The translations under genes and the position numbers were made by a program. Shown here piece after piece: positions 36,001-50,100 of a stretch of 64,000 bases of DNA. The notes under the pieces are model-generated. The model made no database searches. It was not told the origin of the DNA and worked only from the letters and a program-made list of their open reading frames with translations. Position 1 is the first letter of the stretch, and each line of letters opens with the position of its first letter. Origin of the DNA: Macrocystis pyrifera (lineage: Eukaryota; Sar; Phaeophyceae; Laminariales; Laminariaceae); NCBI GenBank assembly GCA_031763025.1, contig JASSKH010000007.1, forward strand, positions 233,276 through 297,275. The letters are read 5' to 3'.

Positions 36001-39000
36001 CCGGAGGCTCATTAAGATACGAGTACTACTACAGCAGCAGTACAGCAGTAGTTCAGAGGTGTTCTACTCGGAAGATGTACAAAGCAAAACCAAATATCCA
36101 TAACAAGCGCGCCCGATGAGCGTGTCTGACGTATCACGCAATCACGCAGCTTCCAAACTAGAGTATCAACCACTCAATCGGTCGTACACACAGCAGACGG
36201 TTTTCAATTTTTATAAATTTTGAAATACGTCAGCTGTGAGTTCGACTGATTAAATAGTAGTATCAACCACTCAATCGGTCGTACTCACAGCAGACGGTTT
36301 TCAATTTTTACAAATTTTGAAATACGTCAGCTGTGAGTTCGATTGATTAAATAGTTGATACTCAACTTTGCAAGCCGCGTAATACGTCTCGTCTATATTC
36401 CATTTTTACCGAATTTTACAAGTATTGTGATAAACCGAACTCGCGTATTCTATATGTAATTCCTTGTCAAAGATATAGGCCAGCGGCTCCCCTGGATGCT
36501 GCCCGGATCAACAGGACAATTTAATCATATCCAGCTGCCACGTATCTACTACATCTACTAAAGAAATTTAAGATACTACAGTCCCGCTTTAAGATACGAT
36601 CCTTCATGAAAGGTACCGGTAAACTGTATACTGTAAGTTAAGATGTTCGTCTTACAATTTTCTGGTGAAAACACGTCAAATTATTTCGGCGAGCACTGCT
36701 GGAGGTAATCGTGGGTTCGAGACTGCTTGCTTCCACTGCGAGTACTCGCGGTATGTCGGGGTTCTGTCGTGCTGTGCATATTGTGCTGCGTGTGCTTCGC
36801 GTATATCCGACCTGAATAATTCGGGGTTCACACTGAGAATTCTGCCCATGTTAGCAGTGTATTTTGTGGTTGTCAGGTTGTTCTGTATTGCCGATCGATA
36901 TCAGGTGCCAGGTATCGGGTATCAGGTGTTCGATACTATTCATACTCGCAGCATCTCGGAATATATACTGCGATTACTGCCTGTAGGCATGATGGGAGTA
37001 TTTCATACCAGTGTGTAGATAATGCGCGTATGTATGTTGGTTGGTACAGTAGTACGCGTAACGCGTCCTGTACCCGCAGTAATTTGGGCGGATACTACTG
37101 CATGCTGACTTGTTGTCTGCTGCTACTGCTGCTTCTTCGGTAGTGCTGCTGCAGGTGTTGCGGCTGCGTCTGCACACAGCAGCAGCATACTTCAATCAAG
37201 CAAAAAAATGATTCCGCCATCTCGATGAGCCAGCCTGTTTTCAGGCGCCGTCGAAATTAAACAATCGCTAGCCCTCGTATTTAGAGCAAACGAAATATCA
37301 ATACAAGAGAATAAATATAAGGGAGGATGGGAAGCAAACACAAAGAAGCATAGGCAACGCCAAAACCTTACGAACTCCTACGTCGTAGCAAGGAAAACAA
37401 GTCGAGCCCGAGGCAAGATCGAAAACCAACCAACCAACGCGAAAAAAAAAAAAATCTAGCAAAACGAAGGAAGGGAATGAAAACCCGCCTCTGTCGTGTT
37501 TCGTCAAGGAAGCGTGTGATTGAACACCTGTCGTGGAAAACATAGCTTACCCCAGCAGAGTCGACAAGATACATGATAGCTGTCCACATCGTCGAAAATA
37601 GCTCTAATCACCGCCGTATTGTACTGATATTACCTACAATTAACATCTTGCTCTAAGTATATACGTAGCGTGACCGTACAGCAGTAGTCCCGAGCAGCGG
37701 TGCACCATTTCTGTGCGATTAACGAGATCAGGTAAGCACGACACTGCTGTCGCGGTATGTCGTCGTGGGTTAGGGGTAGCGTTACATTTACGCTGCTGCA
37801 GAGAGGACGGGGGTGCTGTACCGATGTGGAGGCCTCAACCACCCTCAACAGTGCTGTAGACCGCTTTTTAGAGGGACCATCCGTGGATAGTACGATCACC
37901 GCCTTATTCCGGTATCCAGTCGGGCCAAGTGCCAAGGGGTTTTTACCGCCCAATCGGGGGAAACCGCGTCCGCCCTATTCCGCGAGGCCTAGTGTCACAA
38001 CTGCTGTGACAACAACAACAACAACTGCTGTGACAGCTGTGACACCTTCGAACCTCGCTTTCGTGGCGAGTTTTCTGAAGGCATACGGTCCTGCTCGCGC
38101 TCAACGCTGGCTGTGCGGATAGGCGGTATGTGTGAAATTGCAGAATCATGTTCCACACTTCACTCATGCTCTAGTCAATCAAGAGCCACTCAAGAGCCAC
38201 TCAAGAGCCCCTTCCAGAGAGGTTAGCAGAAATGCACGAGCACTAGGTGTCTTTCATCTAGAAAACAAGACAAATGTCGAATACCGAATGCGTGGTAAGA
38301 TACAAGATCAACTAAAGGAGAACGAGCCGGCCAAGGTATGCAGAGGTACACACGTAGAGGTGTTTTTTTCTGAGATATCCGATGAAATTAACAGCACAAC
38401 GATGAACAAAACTCAGAGGGAAGGGAAGCACAATACGGCTCAACACAAGAGCTTAACAAACTACAGTACGTAGTCGACGCCTGCTGGTACCAGCTACCAA
38501 CGCGTCAAGCACAAGAGGGGTACTTGATCAGCCGACACATCGAGTCACCACCATATCCGGACGTTGGTATCATATCATCATACCCGTAAATACCTTCGTT
38601 TCCAGCCGCAGAGGCGATAAAAGGTGCTTCTTATGCAGTGCGATTCCACGTTGTTTCGATTTTACAGCATGTACTACCTCTGTAGTGTGATACTTGCCGA
38701 CACAGGCAATGTCATCGTATTGATAATAATAGTGTTAACGTCGATACTCATGCTGTAGTTAATAGTATACCTCGAAGTATATACTAAGTAGTCATCGCAA
38801 TGGACTCACTTTGCGACATGTGTGCCCTTAGTCTCGCTCTGAGGTGACGACGTCTTTGCACCCACGTCACCAACCTTGCTCCAGCCAGACCGGGGAGAGG
38901 GGGGAGGGAGGGAGAGGGAGGGAGGGAGGGAGGGAGGGAGGCGCAGTTAGGGAAAAGCGCAGAAAACCCGACGAGGTGAACTAGCGCTTACCGAGTCGGC

Positions 39001-42000
39001 GATGGAATGAACCCTGCCCATGGCTCGAGGCAGTCCTGCTGCCGTTTCCGCACGATGCGGTTAACAAGGTATGTCTACAGTATTTACAGTACATAATTCG
39101 GTGGTCACGAGAGGGGCTCCAATAATTCCGGACAGGAAGAAAAACAGCAAAATTAAATTAACAAAAACCCAAACTAATCGGAGGGCAACACGGCACCACC
39201 TTACCTTAGCCTCCGCGTTCCCTTCCGCACCAATCTCCCCCTCTGACCCCAGCTCCAGATGTTCGTGCAGTCTGAAATGCGTCCCACCCGAATTGTCCTC
39301 GAAAGTCTCCACCTTAAGCCTGGGGTGCAACAGCTGTCGCACGGACAGGTACCGCGCTGCTGCCAGCCACTCTCTGAACCAGGTACGCCACAGCAAGCAG
39401 CGAAGGCGTCTGTACTCGGATTCCTCTGCGCTCAGGCGCGCTTCGCGATCCTGCGAGCAAGAGAGAAAAATACGGGAGGCACGAGGACCACGAGACGAAA
39501 GTTAATGCTAGATCGCCTATGATCGAAGTGCCGAACCAGGTGGTTTGTGCAGTAGGTTTCCAGCAGCGCATGAGGTGGGGAGATACTGTAGTTGAAGACC
39601 CTGAAACTTGGCAGATTCGGGTGCGGCAACTGAACAAGTCTTAACAAGTCTTAAGAGTATTCTGTTTTGAAGTGGGCAGTACAGGAACGTTATTTTTCTG
39701 CATATAGCAATAACCAGGAAAGTTGGCCCAGGTCGGACTTGTCAGTTGGGAAAGCGTGAAACATACATTCCACATTTTCGGCGTCCGAATTTCTTACTTC
39801 CTCGCACTGCAGGGGTATGCCTTCCTTACTGCTCGTGTTCTTACTATTAAAACTAGTACTAGTATGACTAGTGTGAGTAGTGGTAATAGTAGTAGTAGCA
39901 GCAGCAGCAGTAGCAGTAGCTGTAGGAGGCGTCCTGTGTGCTACAGGCGGCCAAGAGTTAACAGTACTTACAGCAGTGCCGTACCCGCCAACGAGGGGGA
40001 CAGGTATTTCTGCACCACGTACACCGTAGGCACGAGAATCTCGCCAATTACACACCCTGTAGTCTTCCTCCCGCCTGCGCCGCTGGCCGACAGCGACAAC
40101 GCCTACAGCATAACAAGGGCAATAACGGCAAGCAGCGTGAGCCTACCTCCCCCCCTGAGCCTTGGGTTGACGTCACGCGGTGCGCCGTCATGCCGCCTCG
40201 CTGCTTCACGGATGATCTCAGGTCCTGGTATTAGCGCGAACGGAAAAGTGAAAACATACGTTGAAAGCGTCAGATTATCTATCCCAAAGAGCACCAGACC
40301 TACTGTAGACGGGGGGAGGGGGGTAGGGGGGGTGGGGACGGTCGACACCGTGTCAACCGCCTCCATGGGAAACTTTTTCCCGGTAATGCGACTTTCGTTC
40401 GCCCTTTGCTGTGCCTTCCGTGATTTTTCGTCCCACGCAAAGTTGTAGATAAACGTATGTGTGCAGCTTAATCCGAGGAGGGTGTACGAGTACTACCAGA
40501 TACTGAGTAAGAAACGAGGGCGTCAGCCAAAGAAAGAAGGTCTGCGACATATGACCACTGTTGTAGTACTGCAATACATAGTAACGAGGGAAGCTTTAGA
40601 GCTATGCACAACACGACAACATCACGAAGACCGGTTATGTCACAAGTCAGAACCCAACGCGCGGAACCTGCAGGATTGACCTTTCCAGGCACGAGCGGCA
40701 GTGACTGCTGTCAGACACTATTACCGGGGGCTACAGTAATACATACTAATACATAGTGTTGAATAGTAAAATACATTGTATTACATTACATTACACAGTA
40801 ACAAATACAAATACATATTACGGGGGACCATAGTAAATAGGACTAATTATTGTGAGTAAAAATAGTTAAATATATAGGTTTTCATGGATACCATAGGTCC
40901 TATTAACTATGGATATTAATGCACAGTAACCAGAACCCACCATGCACTCAAAAAGCTGGTATCCCCCTACCTTTACACACCATCATGACACCAGTTCTGA
41001 TTACCATCTAGAACCACTGTACTATTCTACTAATAAGTAATGCAACACCCAGGGTCGGCATTGCGGGGCCAGAGGAAACGGTTGCAGGCTTACCCGTAGC
41101 ACAACATTCCCAGCATACTTCCACAGTGCGCGGTAATACCGCGACCTCCCGATAGCCCCGGCGTCCTCCGCGGCATCCCCGGTGCTATCCTTGGTCATGA
41201 TCTCGTTGTCATCCTTGGTGGTGACAGCGGTGACATCCTCGGCGATGTCCTCGGCAAGTCGTTCGGTGCTGTCCGTGGGAAGCTCCTTAGAACTGTCCTT
41301 CGAGACTTCCTCAGAAGCGTCATTGGCGATGTCCTCGGTGATGGCCTCGATAGGTTCCTCGGTGCTGGCCTTGGTCACTATGTCGGTGCTGTCCTTGGTG
41401 CTGTCCTCGCCACTGTCCTTCGTGCTTCCCTCGATGCTGTCCTTGGCGATATCCTTAGTACCATCCTTGGTGTTGTCCTCGGCATTGTCCTCGATGACGT
41501 TCGCGATGATGTCCTCGATAGGTTCCTCAGCGCTGTCTTTGGTCGTTACCTCGGTGCTGTCCTTAGCACTTTCCTTAGCGCTGTCCTCGGTGCCATCCTT
41601 GCTGCTGTCCTTAGAGCCGTCCTCGACATAGTCCTCGATAACGTTCGCGGTGATGTCCTCGGTAGGTCGCTCGGCGCTGTCTTTGGTCGTTACTTCGGTG
41701 CTGTCCTTAGTGCTGCCCTTCGTGCTGTCCCCGGTACTGTCCTCGACTACGTCCCCGGCGTTGTCCTTTGTGATACCCTTGGTGCTGTCCTTCGTGCTGT
41801 CCTCGGTTTCATCGGCCGCTGTGGTTCGGCAGGGGTACACCAGGGGTCTTGAGGGTCGCAGGGCCGACTGCGCCAACTTCCGCATGTGGCCGTTCCAGAG
41901 CGAGGCCCACCTCAAAAGGTGTCCCAGTTGATCATCCACAAGCTGCCACATTTTCATACGGATACGCAAACAAATACCATACGGATACGCACACAGACAT

Positions 42001-45000
42001 GACACGGAGGAGGAGGGAGAGGAGGTTCGTTTGAGAGGGGCAAGCCGGTATCACGGTGCACGCACCAGCCACCACAATTTACAATCTGTACGGCATCTAC
42101 AACATGACAGCGCGGTGTCTTGCAAAACGGCAAATGCACGTCTATAAACGCACTCAAACCAAACAGGGAGTACGTCGGGTACTGGAATATCACAAGTAGT
42201 AACCGCAGTAACCGTAACCGTGGCCCTTTTGAGAGATAGCGACCAGAACAATGGTTGGTACCTTCGGTGTCATCGACCGTCTACTAGGACCAGCGTGAAC
42301 ACCAGCGTGAACATCTAGCAGTCGCACAGCAGTACTACTATTAATAGTAGGGGTGGGACCATGCTGCGCCCCCCATGCTGTACGCCTCCGTGCTGTGTAA
42401 CCCCGACATCTTCATCATATTCATCTTCATCTTCATCTTCATCATCCCTCAATCCTGCTGGGATTGCTGCTGTAACTGGCACATTATATCGGCCATTTTT
42501 CCCTCTAAAGTCCCAAGAGGGTTACCTTACCCTATGACCCTATAACCCTAACCCTAACTCTAAGAAGAGTACGTCGCCTAGATTGCCCCCTTCCTAAGGG
42601 TTACACTAGATACAAATAACTCATTTGCTTACGTCCCCCCGCCCAAAATTCGTAGTATTGTAGTGTCATCTACTGTACATACCGCATTTACGTGCCGAGC
42701 TACGTCTAGTCTATATATACCTGGTAGACGCATTGAACTACTACTGTACATTTCGCGAAACAGCGGAAGGCACTGCCGGACCCCAAGCATGCACTGCCGA
42801 TTCATCCCTCCGAAAGACTTGCACCACAGAGCGGGCCAGTTCCGCTGGGGGTCCTATCTGTATAAGGTAATATACTGTTTACACTGTATACACAACACAC
42901 CCACGAACAAGAAATCGCCTGTCAACAACAATAACAACATACGAAGGGCTCACTTTTTGTGGGGGGCGCTAAGAACATCGGGTTAAGAAATCGTGCTCAG
43001 CGGCGAGTGCTACAATAACCCTAGCCCTAGCGGTGTAAACTACAGCTGTAGTAGCTGGTAATAGCCCACACACACTAGGTATGCTCAACCTTGTTCAAGG
43101 GTGGAGTTACGCCAAGGTTTGAAGGCTTTTGCTCACACTATAGTCAAGTAATAACTGTTTCTTGGCGGGCCCATGCCGTACGCCTCTCTCCATATGGACA
43201 GGGCAGTACAGCAGCAACAGCAGTCTACTATACGGCAAGTGGGGATTGAACTCTATGCATAAGTGTAGGCCGCGTACGGTCGCATTGCCATGTTGTCATG
43301 CTGTCATACTGGCATATAGGCTTATAGGCTTTTGGGTGGTACACAAAATATGTGTATATCATACGCTCATCATGCCCACCTGAGCCAAGAAATGAAGCAC
43401 CCTGTCATCTAACGTCATCTATATAATGCCATGCCGATGACTCGGTACTATGCATAACGAAAGCCCCCCCGCCGGCAACCCACATGCATGCTACGCGTTG
43501 CTCTGGCCGTAGAGCCACTGCTTCATGTCAGAAAACTATTCCCCAAGCCAACGGCCACCGGGCAGCAGCGCCAGCACCAGCAGTGAGCGGCCTGCTATCA
43601 ATATCGACATGACATACCTCCGAAACTCGACACAGCAGACACTATCACCAGTACCTGTAAGGATTCATCAGAACCATGTTATATTCAGCAACCACTGCAA
43701 TAACTAATGTAACTATTATTAATAATAGTGCTCACCATTAGTCTATTGCGGAGGCACATACTGGTATTGTTGCGGGTCCATCGTCAGATCTGAATACTAT
43801 GGCCCCAGCAGCCGGAGGCGAGTTGCAGCCCCCTGCAGGGATCCCCGGCGATCCTCCGGGAGGCCTCCGGGAGGCCTCCAGGGGGGTCTGTAGGGGGATT
43901 CACCTCGCTTCCGGCTCGTGAGGGCCATAGTATTGTAGTATTCAGTTCTCACGATGGACTCAAAAAGTATGTACTTCGTACCTCTCTACTCTACTCTACG
44001 TTTAAGCACCATATTTGGCCCATCATTATCATTATCATTACTATTACTATTACTATCCATATATCATGTTCCCCCGTAATACCTATTAATAGTACGCGAG
44101 CCTGCGAACAGGAGAATATGAACATACCTGTACGTGCAGGTCGCCGGCTAGGAAACGAACGTCCATCGACTCTATCCTGCCCCACACCTCCTTGGATAAG
44201 GAAACCGTCACCCCGAGACCCAGACGACATCGTTTTAGCACAGGTGGAAGTTGAAGGGGTGGAGTCCTGAGCCCTTGCTTCAGCCTCCGGAGGGTCTCCT
44301 GCCGGTCGGATCGACTACCGAGTCGGACACCGAATAAGACATCGAATCAGTCACCGAGTCGAACACCGAATTGTATCCCGAATCGGACACCGAAATAGAA
44401 ACCGAATTGGACACCAAAACGAAAACCGAATCGGAAAAAATAATCGCACACCGAATACGACATCGAATCAGCCGCCGAGCCGGACACCGAATCAGATCCC
44501 GAATCGGATCAAACCGGATCGGACACCGGAGTGGACGAATTGGACACCAAATTCGACACCAAACCGACTACCGAATCGGACGAAACAATCGGACATTGAA
44601 TCGAACATCGAATCGGACACCTAATGGGTCACCGAATCGGACCAGACCCGATCGAATGCATATATTCGAATCAACGGGATTCGAGCGAGCGGCAGGGGCG
44701 GGGAAAGGTATAAAAGCTTCGACAATCGGAATAGCTGCAACACGCCAAGTACGAGCATGATCCGAACCACGTACCTGATACAGTAGTAGGGGACTACGGA
44801 TGGGGTGGTCAATCTTCCGCATTTTGGCGCTACATGTTAATAGCATCAGAACGAGAGTGCCTTCCTTCTGGTATTAGTACTAATATTAATAGATGCCCAC
44901 CATGTCGGGATGCTACGGACGGCAATCGAAAGTGCTAAAGAACGTTTCGAAATAACAGAAAGACAAACTAACAAACTATCGTAAACTATTGTAAACTGAA

Positions 45001-45624
45001 AAGCTACCATTGAGCGAGAAAAGCGTGCTTGAAGGGGTAAAGTATACCTGGTAGGCATATATCTCGTACTGGCATAGGGTAAGGGAAAAAAAGACGCGGC
45101 AAGAGCCTGCACTGCTGTAGCGACTGCATATATACCTGGACCTGGTATTATGTGTTGCAAAAGAACATCCTACGAGTACACTCGTATAGGAGGGAATACC
45201 GCGAGTACCAAGCATTGCTTCTACGTATCAGGTGCGTAAGGGTGCACTGCACATAAACAAAACAGTACTATTAAATAATAATACCCATTATAGAGACCCA
45301 GACAGGGGAGGGGTGTATTAAAACCAAGTTACACAAAACTTTATAAAATTGTTTTTCGAAAATTCGTCCAAAAATCCCACCCCAGTGGTGTGTTTTGCGT
45401 TTTGATCAGTTATTTTGACTACCTGGTATTAATAGTCATTTTGACTATTACTACTATTACGGGGGTCCATAGTTAACAGGACCTATGGTGTACATAAAAA
45501 CCTATATATTTTCCTATTTTTACTAACAAAATTTGGTCCCGTTAACTATGGACCCCCGTAATAATCACTTTGACCTTTGACGAATGTTATGTCGTTTGGT
45601 CTTCTTGTCGTGCACACTACGGAA

Positions 45625-45662
<38 letters not shown>

Positions 45663-47159
45663 AGTGTACCGGTACCTCGTACAGCAGCATGTCACGCTCA
45701 ATATCACGGAACGGTATGGTATGGTATGGTATGGTATGGTATGGTATGGTACCTGTAGCACTCTGCGTCGCGGCAGAAATAAGCAGACAAGCCGCGTACG
45801 CTGGCGAACTTGGTGACTGCTAGCGTCGGCGCGGAGCTGGCTTCGTCCACATGTTTCTGCTTCTTCTCGTCTCCCGCCGACCCCCCCAGCACGTTGGCTT
45901 CGTCGAGAGCGTTGTACCGCGCTGGTGCAAGGGAGACGACGCAACGTACATGCGACAACATCAAAAAAAACTATGAGACACTGGACACTGATAAAGAAAC
46001 AAAGCAACACAAGAAAAACACGCAATCCCGGGACAAATACATGCGTATGATACATCAAGTCAAGTCTGGGACACTCGTACCGCCAACTGCTGTAGAAGCT
46101 GCTTCGAACATGATATTTCTTTTTTTTGTCTTATTTTCTCTTTGTGCGCTTTGATACTCCGTGTATGTCTTAACTTCTTCTTCGTATCGTTCTTCCTTCA
46201 TGTTCTTCTGAAAAGAAGTCTTGTTTCGTGGATGGATCACGCGCCTGTTTTGTTTGTTCGGTATTGCCTGACGAATCTTCTCCGCGGGTGGGACACGGTT
46301 GACTAAAGAAGGAAGGAGACGCCAAACAGGGTAGCAAGGCATCAGACCGACTACAGTAGTACGTACAATATAACCTGTCTATGCTTTATGCTGCTCGTAC
46401 CACCAACTGCTGCGGCTGCCTGGAGGGTGTTTTGTGCTTCGGTTTGCCTCTTTTTTCCTTCCGTTCTTAGCCGTACTCTGCTTTACATCATTACATGTGG
46501 TGGTATTGTGGCTTCCTTTGCTTACGTTGTATTGTCTGCCATATTTCCTTCGGGGGGGACCGCGACTTGATATTTATTTTTTAGGTTTGTTTTTCTCTCA
46601 TTGTTTCGATTTTTCTCTCTTTCAACGCATGCTACTATGGGGGTCCATAGTTAATAGGACCTACGGTATACACAAAAACCTATATGTTTACCTATTTTTG
46701 CGAAAAAAAAAAAAAAATGTCCCATTAACTATGGACCCCCGTAATAGAATGTGTATGTCGTAATCAGCACGATGACATGGCATTGCATTATTGCATTGTC
46801 TACTCTGCTTACTGCATAACAATGAACTATCTCTGTTGTCGTAATTTTAGTGGCCACAGAAAGAGCTTGCATCTCTCCATAGGATTGAAGAGTCGGCACG
46901 AGCACTGGTTGAGCTGAATGTTGACGGGTAGAAAGGACGGTTTAATATGAAGAACACACATCATAAATAACAATTCAGAGCCAGGGAGTCGGAAGCAATT
47001 ACTGTATCCAGGTGCACCAACTCCAGACGACTCCAGAGGCAGAAGCGTCAGAATCACAACCCTAGGGATACTCTCAGGTGTCACAGGTCGCAGCGAGAGA
47101 GCAAAGCGAAGTGCTTGTACTGATGGCGTTGAAACAAACTTGGATAGTAATACTGTCAA

Positions 47160-47192
<33 letters not shown>

Positions 47193-50100
47193 GTATAATA
47201 TCAGGAGTAGAACGCGAGGGGAAAGTATTTCCCGCCGAACCCGCCGTGTCGCAGGGTGGAAAACGCCCAACATCATCAATCATAGCCACTGTGGAACCTA
47301 GATCTACCAGTTATATACGTACATTAAACCACACCGACCTAACACAATAATCCCTCTGTGCGCGAGAGATGAGATGAGGAAGAGGGGGGGAAAGGGGGGG
47401 AATGGAGGATGAAGGAGATGGTGAGGGGAGGGGAATGGGTGGGGAGGAAGGAGGAAAGGAAAGTGAGGGTGGAAAGAATTGAATGAGGGGGGTGGGGGAG
47501 GGGGAGAGAGGAGAATGAGAAGAGATGAGAGGCATTAGAGATAGGGAAGCTTCCGACAATAATCCGCTGTTTGCGACAAGTGCGCCATTAGAGATAGGGA
47601 AGCTTCCGACAATAATCCGCTGTTTGCTGTAAGCGAATGAGGCGTGTTGGTTATTTATTCTATTCGTAGTCTTGTTTGAAAAATGTACCGTCATCGGCAG
47701 ACCTTCTTATAGGTTAAACAAATGAGTGGCAACACCAAGCCGATACAGCACGGGACGGTGGTGACACACTGGTAAAACACGCGAACAGACTAGGTTGCTG
47801 CCAGTACCTGGCCAGCAGTTTTTTTTCAATATAGGAAGATCGTGCAAAGAGAGCAACTCAAATTGTAAGTATGCTATACTTTGTCCCCAAAACGGGATTG
47901 TAGTATATACTATAATAGAAATATTACGGGGGATCATAGTAAATAGGACTAAATATTGTAGTAAAAATAGGAAAATATACAGGTTTTTGTGTGTACGGTA
48001 GGTCCTATTTACTATGGCCCCCCGTAAAAGAACAAAAAGGGTTGAAATAGGTGTTGCAATTAGGGGTATAGAGGTAAAAGTAGAACGTTTGGCCTAAAGC
48101 ATTCGTGAGTCACACATTGACAGGGGGGCTTCTCAACCGACACAGACTGGGGGGAAGCTCTCCCAATACGGTTGGACCTCCTTCTCCTTTCACGTATCAC
48201 AACGTGATTCGTTGCGCACCTCGAAAGCCGTGGGAGTACAGTGTTCATGGGCGTCAAGCTGTCCCCCCCCCCCCCAAATGATCACATAGTACATATCTCT
48301 TGTCGAGTACACCCCCCTTCCCTCAAAATCGCTTTTTGGGCAAGCTGATTATTCGTAGAGTATATAGGTGTCGGCTCTTCGAGCGAAGTGCTACCCCTAC
48401 CCGTGCATTTAAAAAAATGAAGGTGATACCCCGACCCTTGCACGCCTCTTTACATACTTGAAAGCTATTTACCATAGATACATACATACGTCTATATTGT
48501 CGGTATGGTGCGAGGTACTAAAGGTATCACCGATGACGCGAAAATAAAAGAGCGGTCTGCCGACTAGTCTGCTCACAGAAGTTTCCCAAGAGAGCGATCT
48601 CCATCTTCCGGAACTTGTGACCGAACCACCTCTTCCCCTTTGCGCCCCCCACGCCCGTTGTCTCCTTAGCTCTCGTGTCGAGTCCCAGTGACATTTCGCT
48701 CAGGCAGATCCCCAACGCTACCGGAAGTTCGGGAGAGGTTGAGCTTGCCCCGCCGGCGGGTAGGCCTTCCCTCTCCTCCTCCTCCAATCTCACGTGCGCG
48801 CCCTGCAGATGCAGCACAGCACATGCAGCGCATGCAGTACATGCGGGGGTTGGTGTGCAGTACAATCAGGATTGGGTCTGCAGTGCGGGGTTTGAGGGAG
48901 GGAGGAAGGGAGGGCAGGCACGCAGAGCCAAAGCAGGGGGGTACTGATGTGGGGGCGGGGGGGGGGAAGAGATGCGAGATGTTCGGCTCACCTTGACCGT
49001 GACCTCAAGCTTTTGTATAACCTTGTGGGTGGCCTCAACCGTATGTAGATGTATGCTCCTCGAGGGTGGCCCGCCCTCTTCTTCGACGCCTCCTGCCAGC
49101 TCCGACGCCCCCTGCATCAGCTTGCACAGGATAGCTTTCACATGGACGTTGGCGCTGATGCTTTTCCGAATGTCCTGCGGGGAGGAAAGAAACATGCCGG
49201 CGCACCAACAGCTGTCACTACCTGGACACTTCCGACAGACGACAATCTACAGATAGATCAGAGAGATCATCTAATATATCTATGACAATGGAAACGCACA
49301 GTTTCCATGAAAAAAAATGAATTCCAAAGCTACCCGTCACAATGTGTCAGGTACAGCTTGCTACGAGCACGATTCTTAAAACGGAAAGTTCCAAACTTTT
49401 GGAAAAGCCCGAAAAAAACAATTCTGGGGCCGATGCTGGGCCAAGATCGGCTTCAGAAAAACTCAGGCGGATGGGATCCACCTGATATCTTCAAGGCCGT
49501 CATCTACACTCGTTGGTCTTGCACGACACCAAGCGGGTTGGCCGTGGGCTGAGTCTATGTCAAGATCGAGCGTCTATCGTCTATCATCGCACGATCTGAT
49601 TTTTACGAGGTGTATCTGTACAAAGAGAGTGGAGTAGTCTCATCAGAAAGTGCTTGAACAAAGAGGCATGTTCGAAAAAAAGACCAAAAATTCACAAACA
49701 TACGTGTACATGCATGAGCACTGTTGTGGTGATGGTATGATTATAAGTATAAGTAGTATAAGTAAAGGTATTATACACTGCCCTTGACACGGGAGCCACG
49801 AATTCAATTTGGCACGACACGTATTTGATACTATGTGGAAACGTGGTGAATTAAGCTTGAGCTTTATATTTCCACCAATCCGCCCGAGAACCAAAAAAGA
49901 AAAAAGTCTCGCCCAGTTACAGTTCGAACATATCCCCTATCCCGTAGCAGGTATATCACCGTTTGTACATTGATATTGAATAAAATCGTCTCTTATATTT
50001 CGGGACAGAGCGGTAAGCTGCTTTGTGTGGCCGCTGGTACGATAAAGTGCAATAGTCTTTGGTGTTGGACACTCTATATTCTCCCTCTCTCTTATCTTAT

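Larger units (their letters stand above)
34794..39204 (-). other. VPS13-like intron 8 contents
   Basis: 4.4 kb with a C/T-rich open stretch at 34,960-35,570 (possibly a retroelement relic, weak), a 270 bp direct duplication at 35,577-36,085, AT-rich repeats at 36,195-36,390, and a (GGGA)n tract at 38,883-38,941. The remainder holds nothing recognised. Confidence 0.55.
44267..45752 (-). other. VPS13-like intron 5 contents
   Basis: 1.5 kb that is mostly repeats: an ACCGAATCGGAC array, a MITE, a (CTG)11 tract at 45,628-45,662, and an ATGGT array abutting the donor. Confidence 0.65.
45922..48576 (-). other. VPS13-like intron 4 contents
   Basis: 2.65 kb with MITEs at 46,635 and 47,934, a (CTG)10 tract at 47,161-47,190, a long purine tract at 47,368-47,530, a 54-bp-spaced duplication (GATAGGGAAGCTTCCGACAA at about 47,540 and 47,594), and half a MITE C at 47,872-47,910. 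Confidence 0.6.

Noticed and set aside
39723-40448. 241-codon plus-strand open frame
   Set aside because: It lies within a VPS13-like intron, includes a poly-Ser run from an AGT/AGC microsatellite, and shows no domain. The joined exons 7 and 8 read across it as conserved VPS13 sequence.
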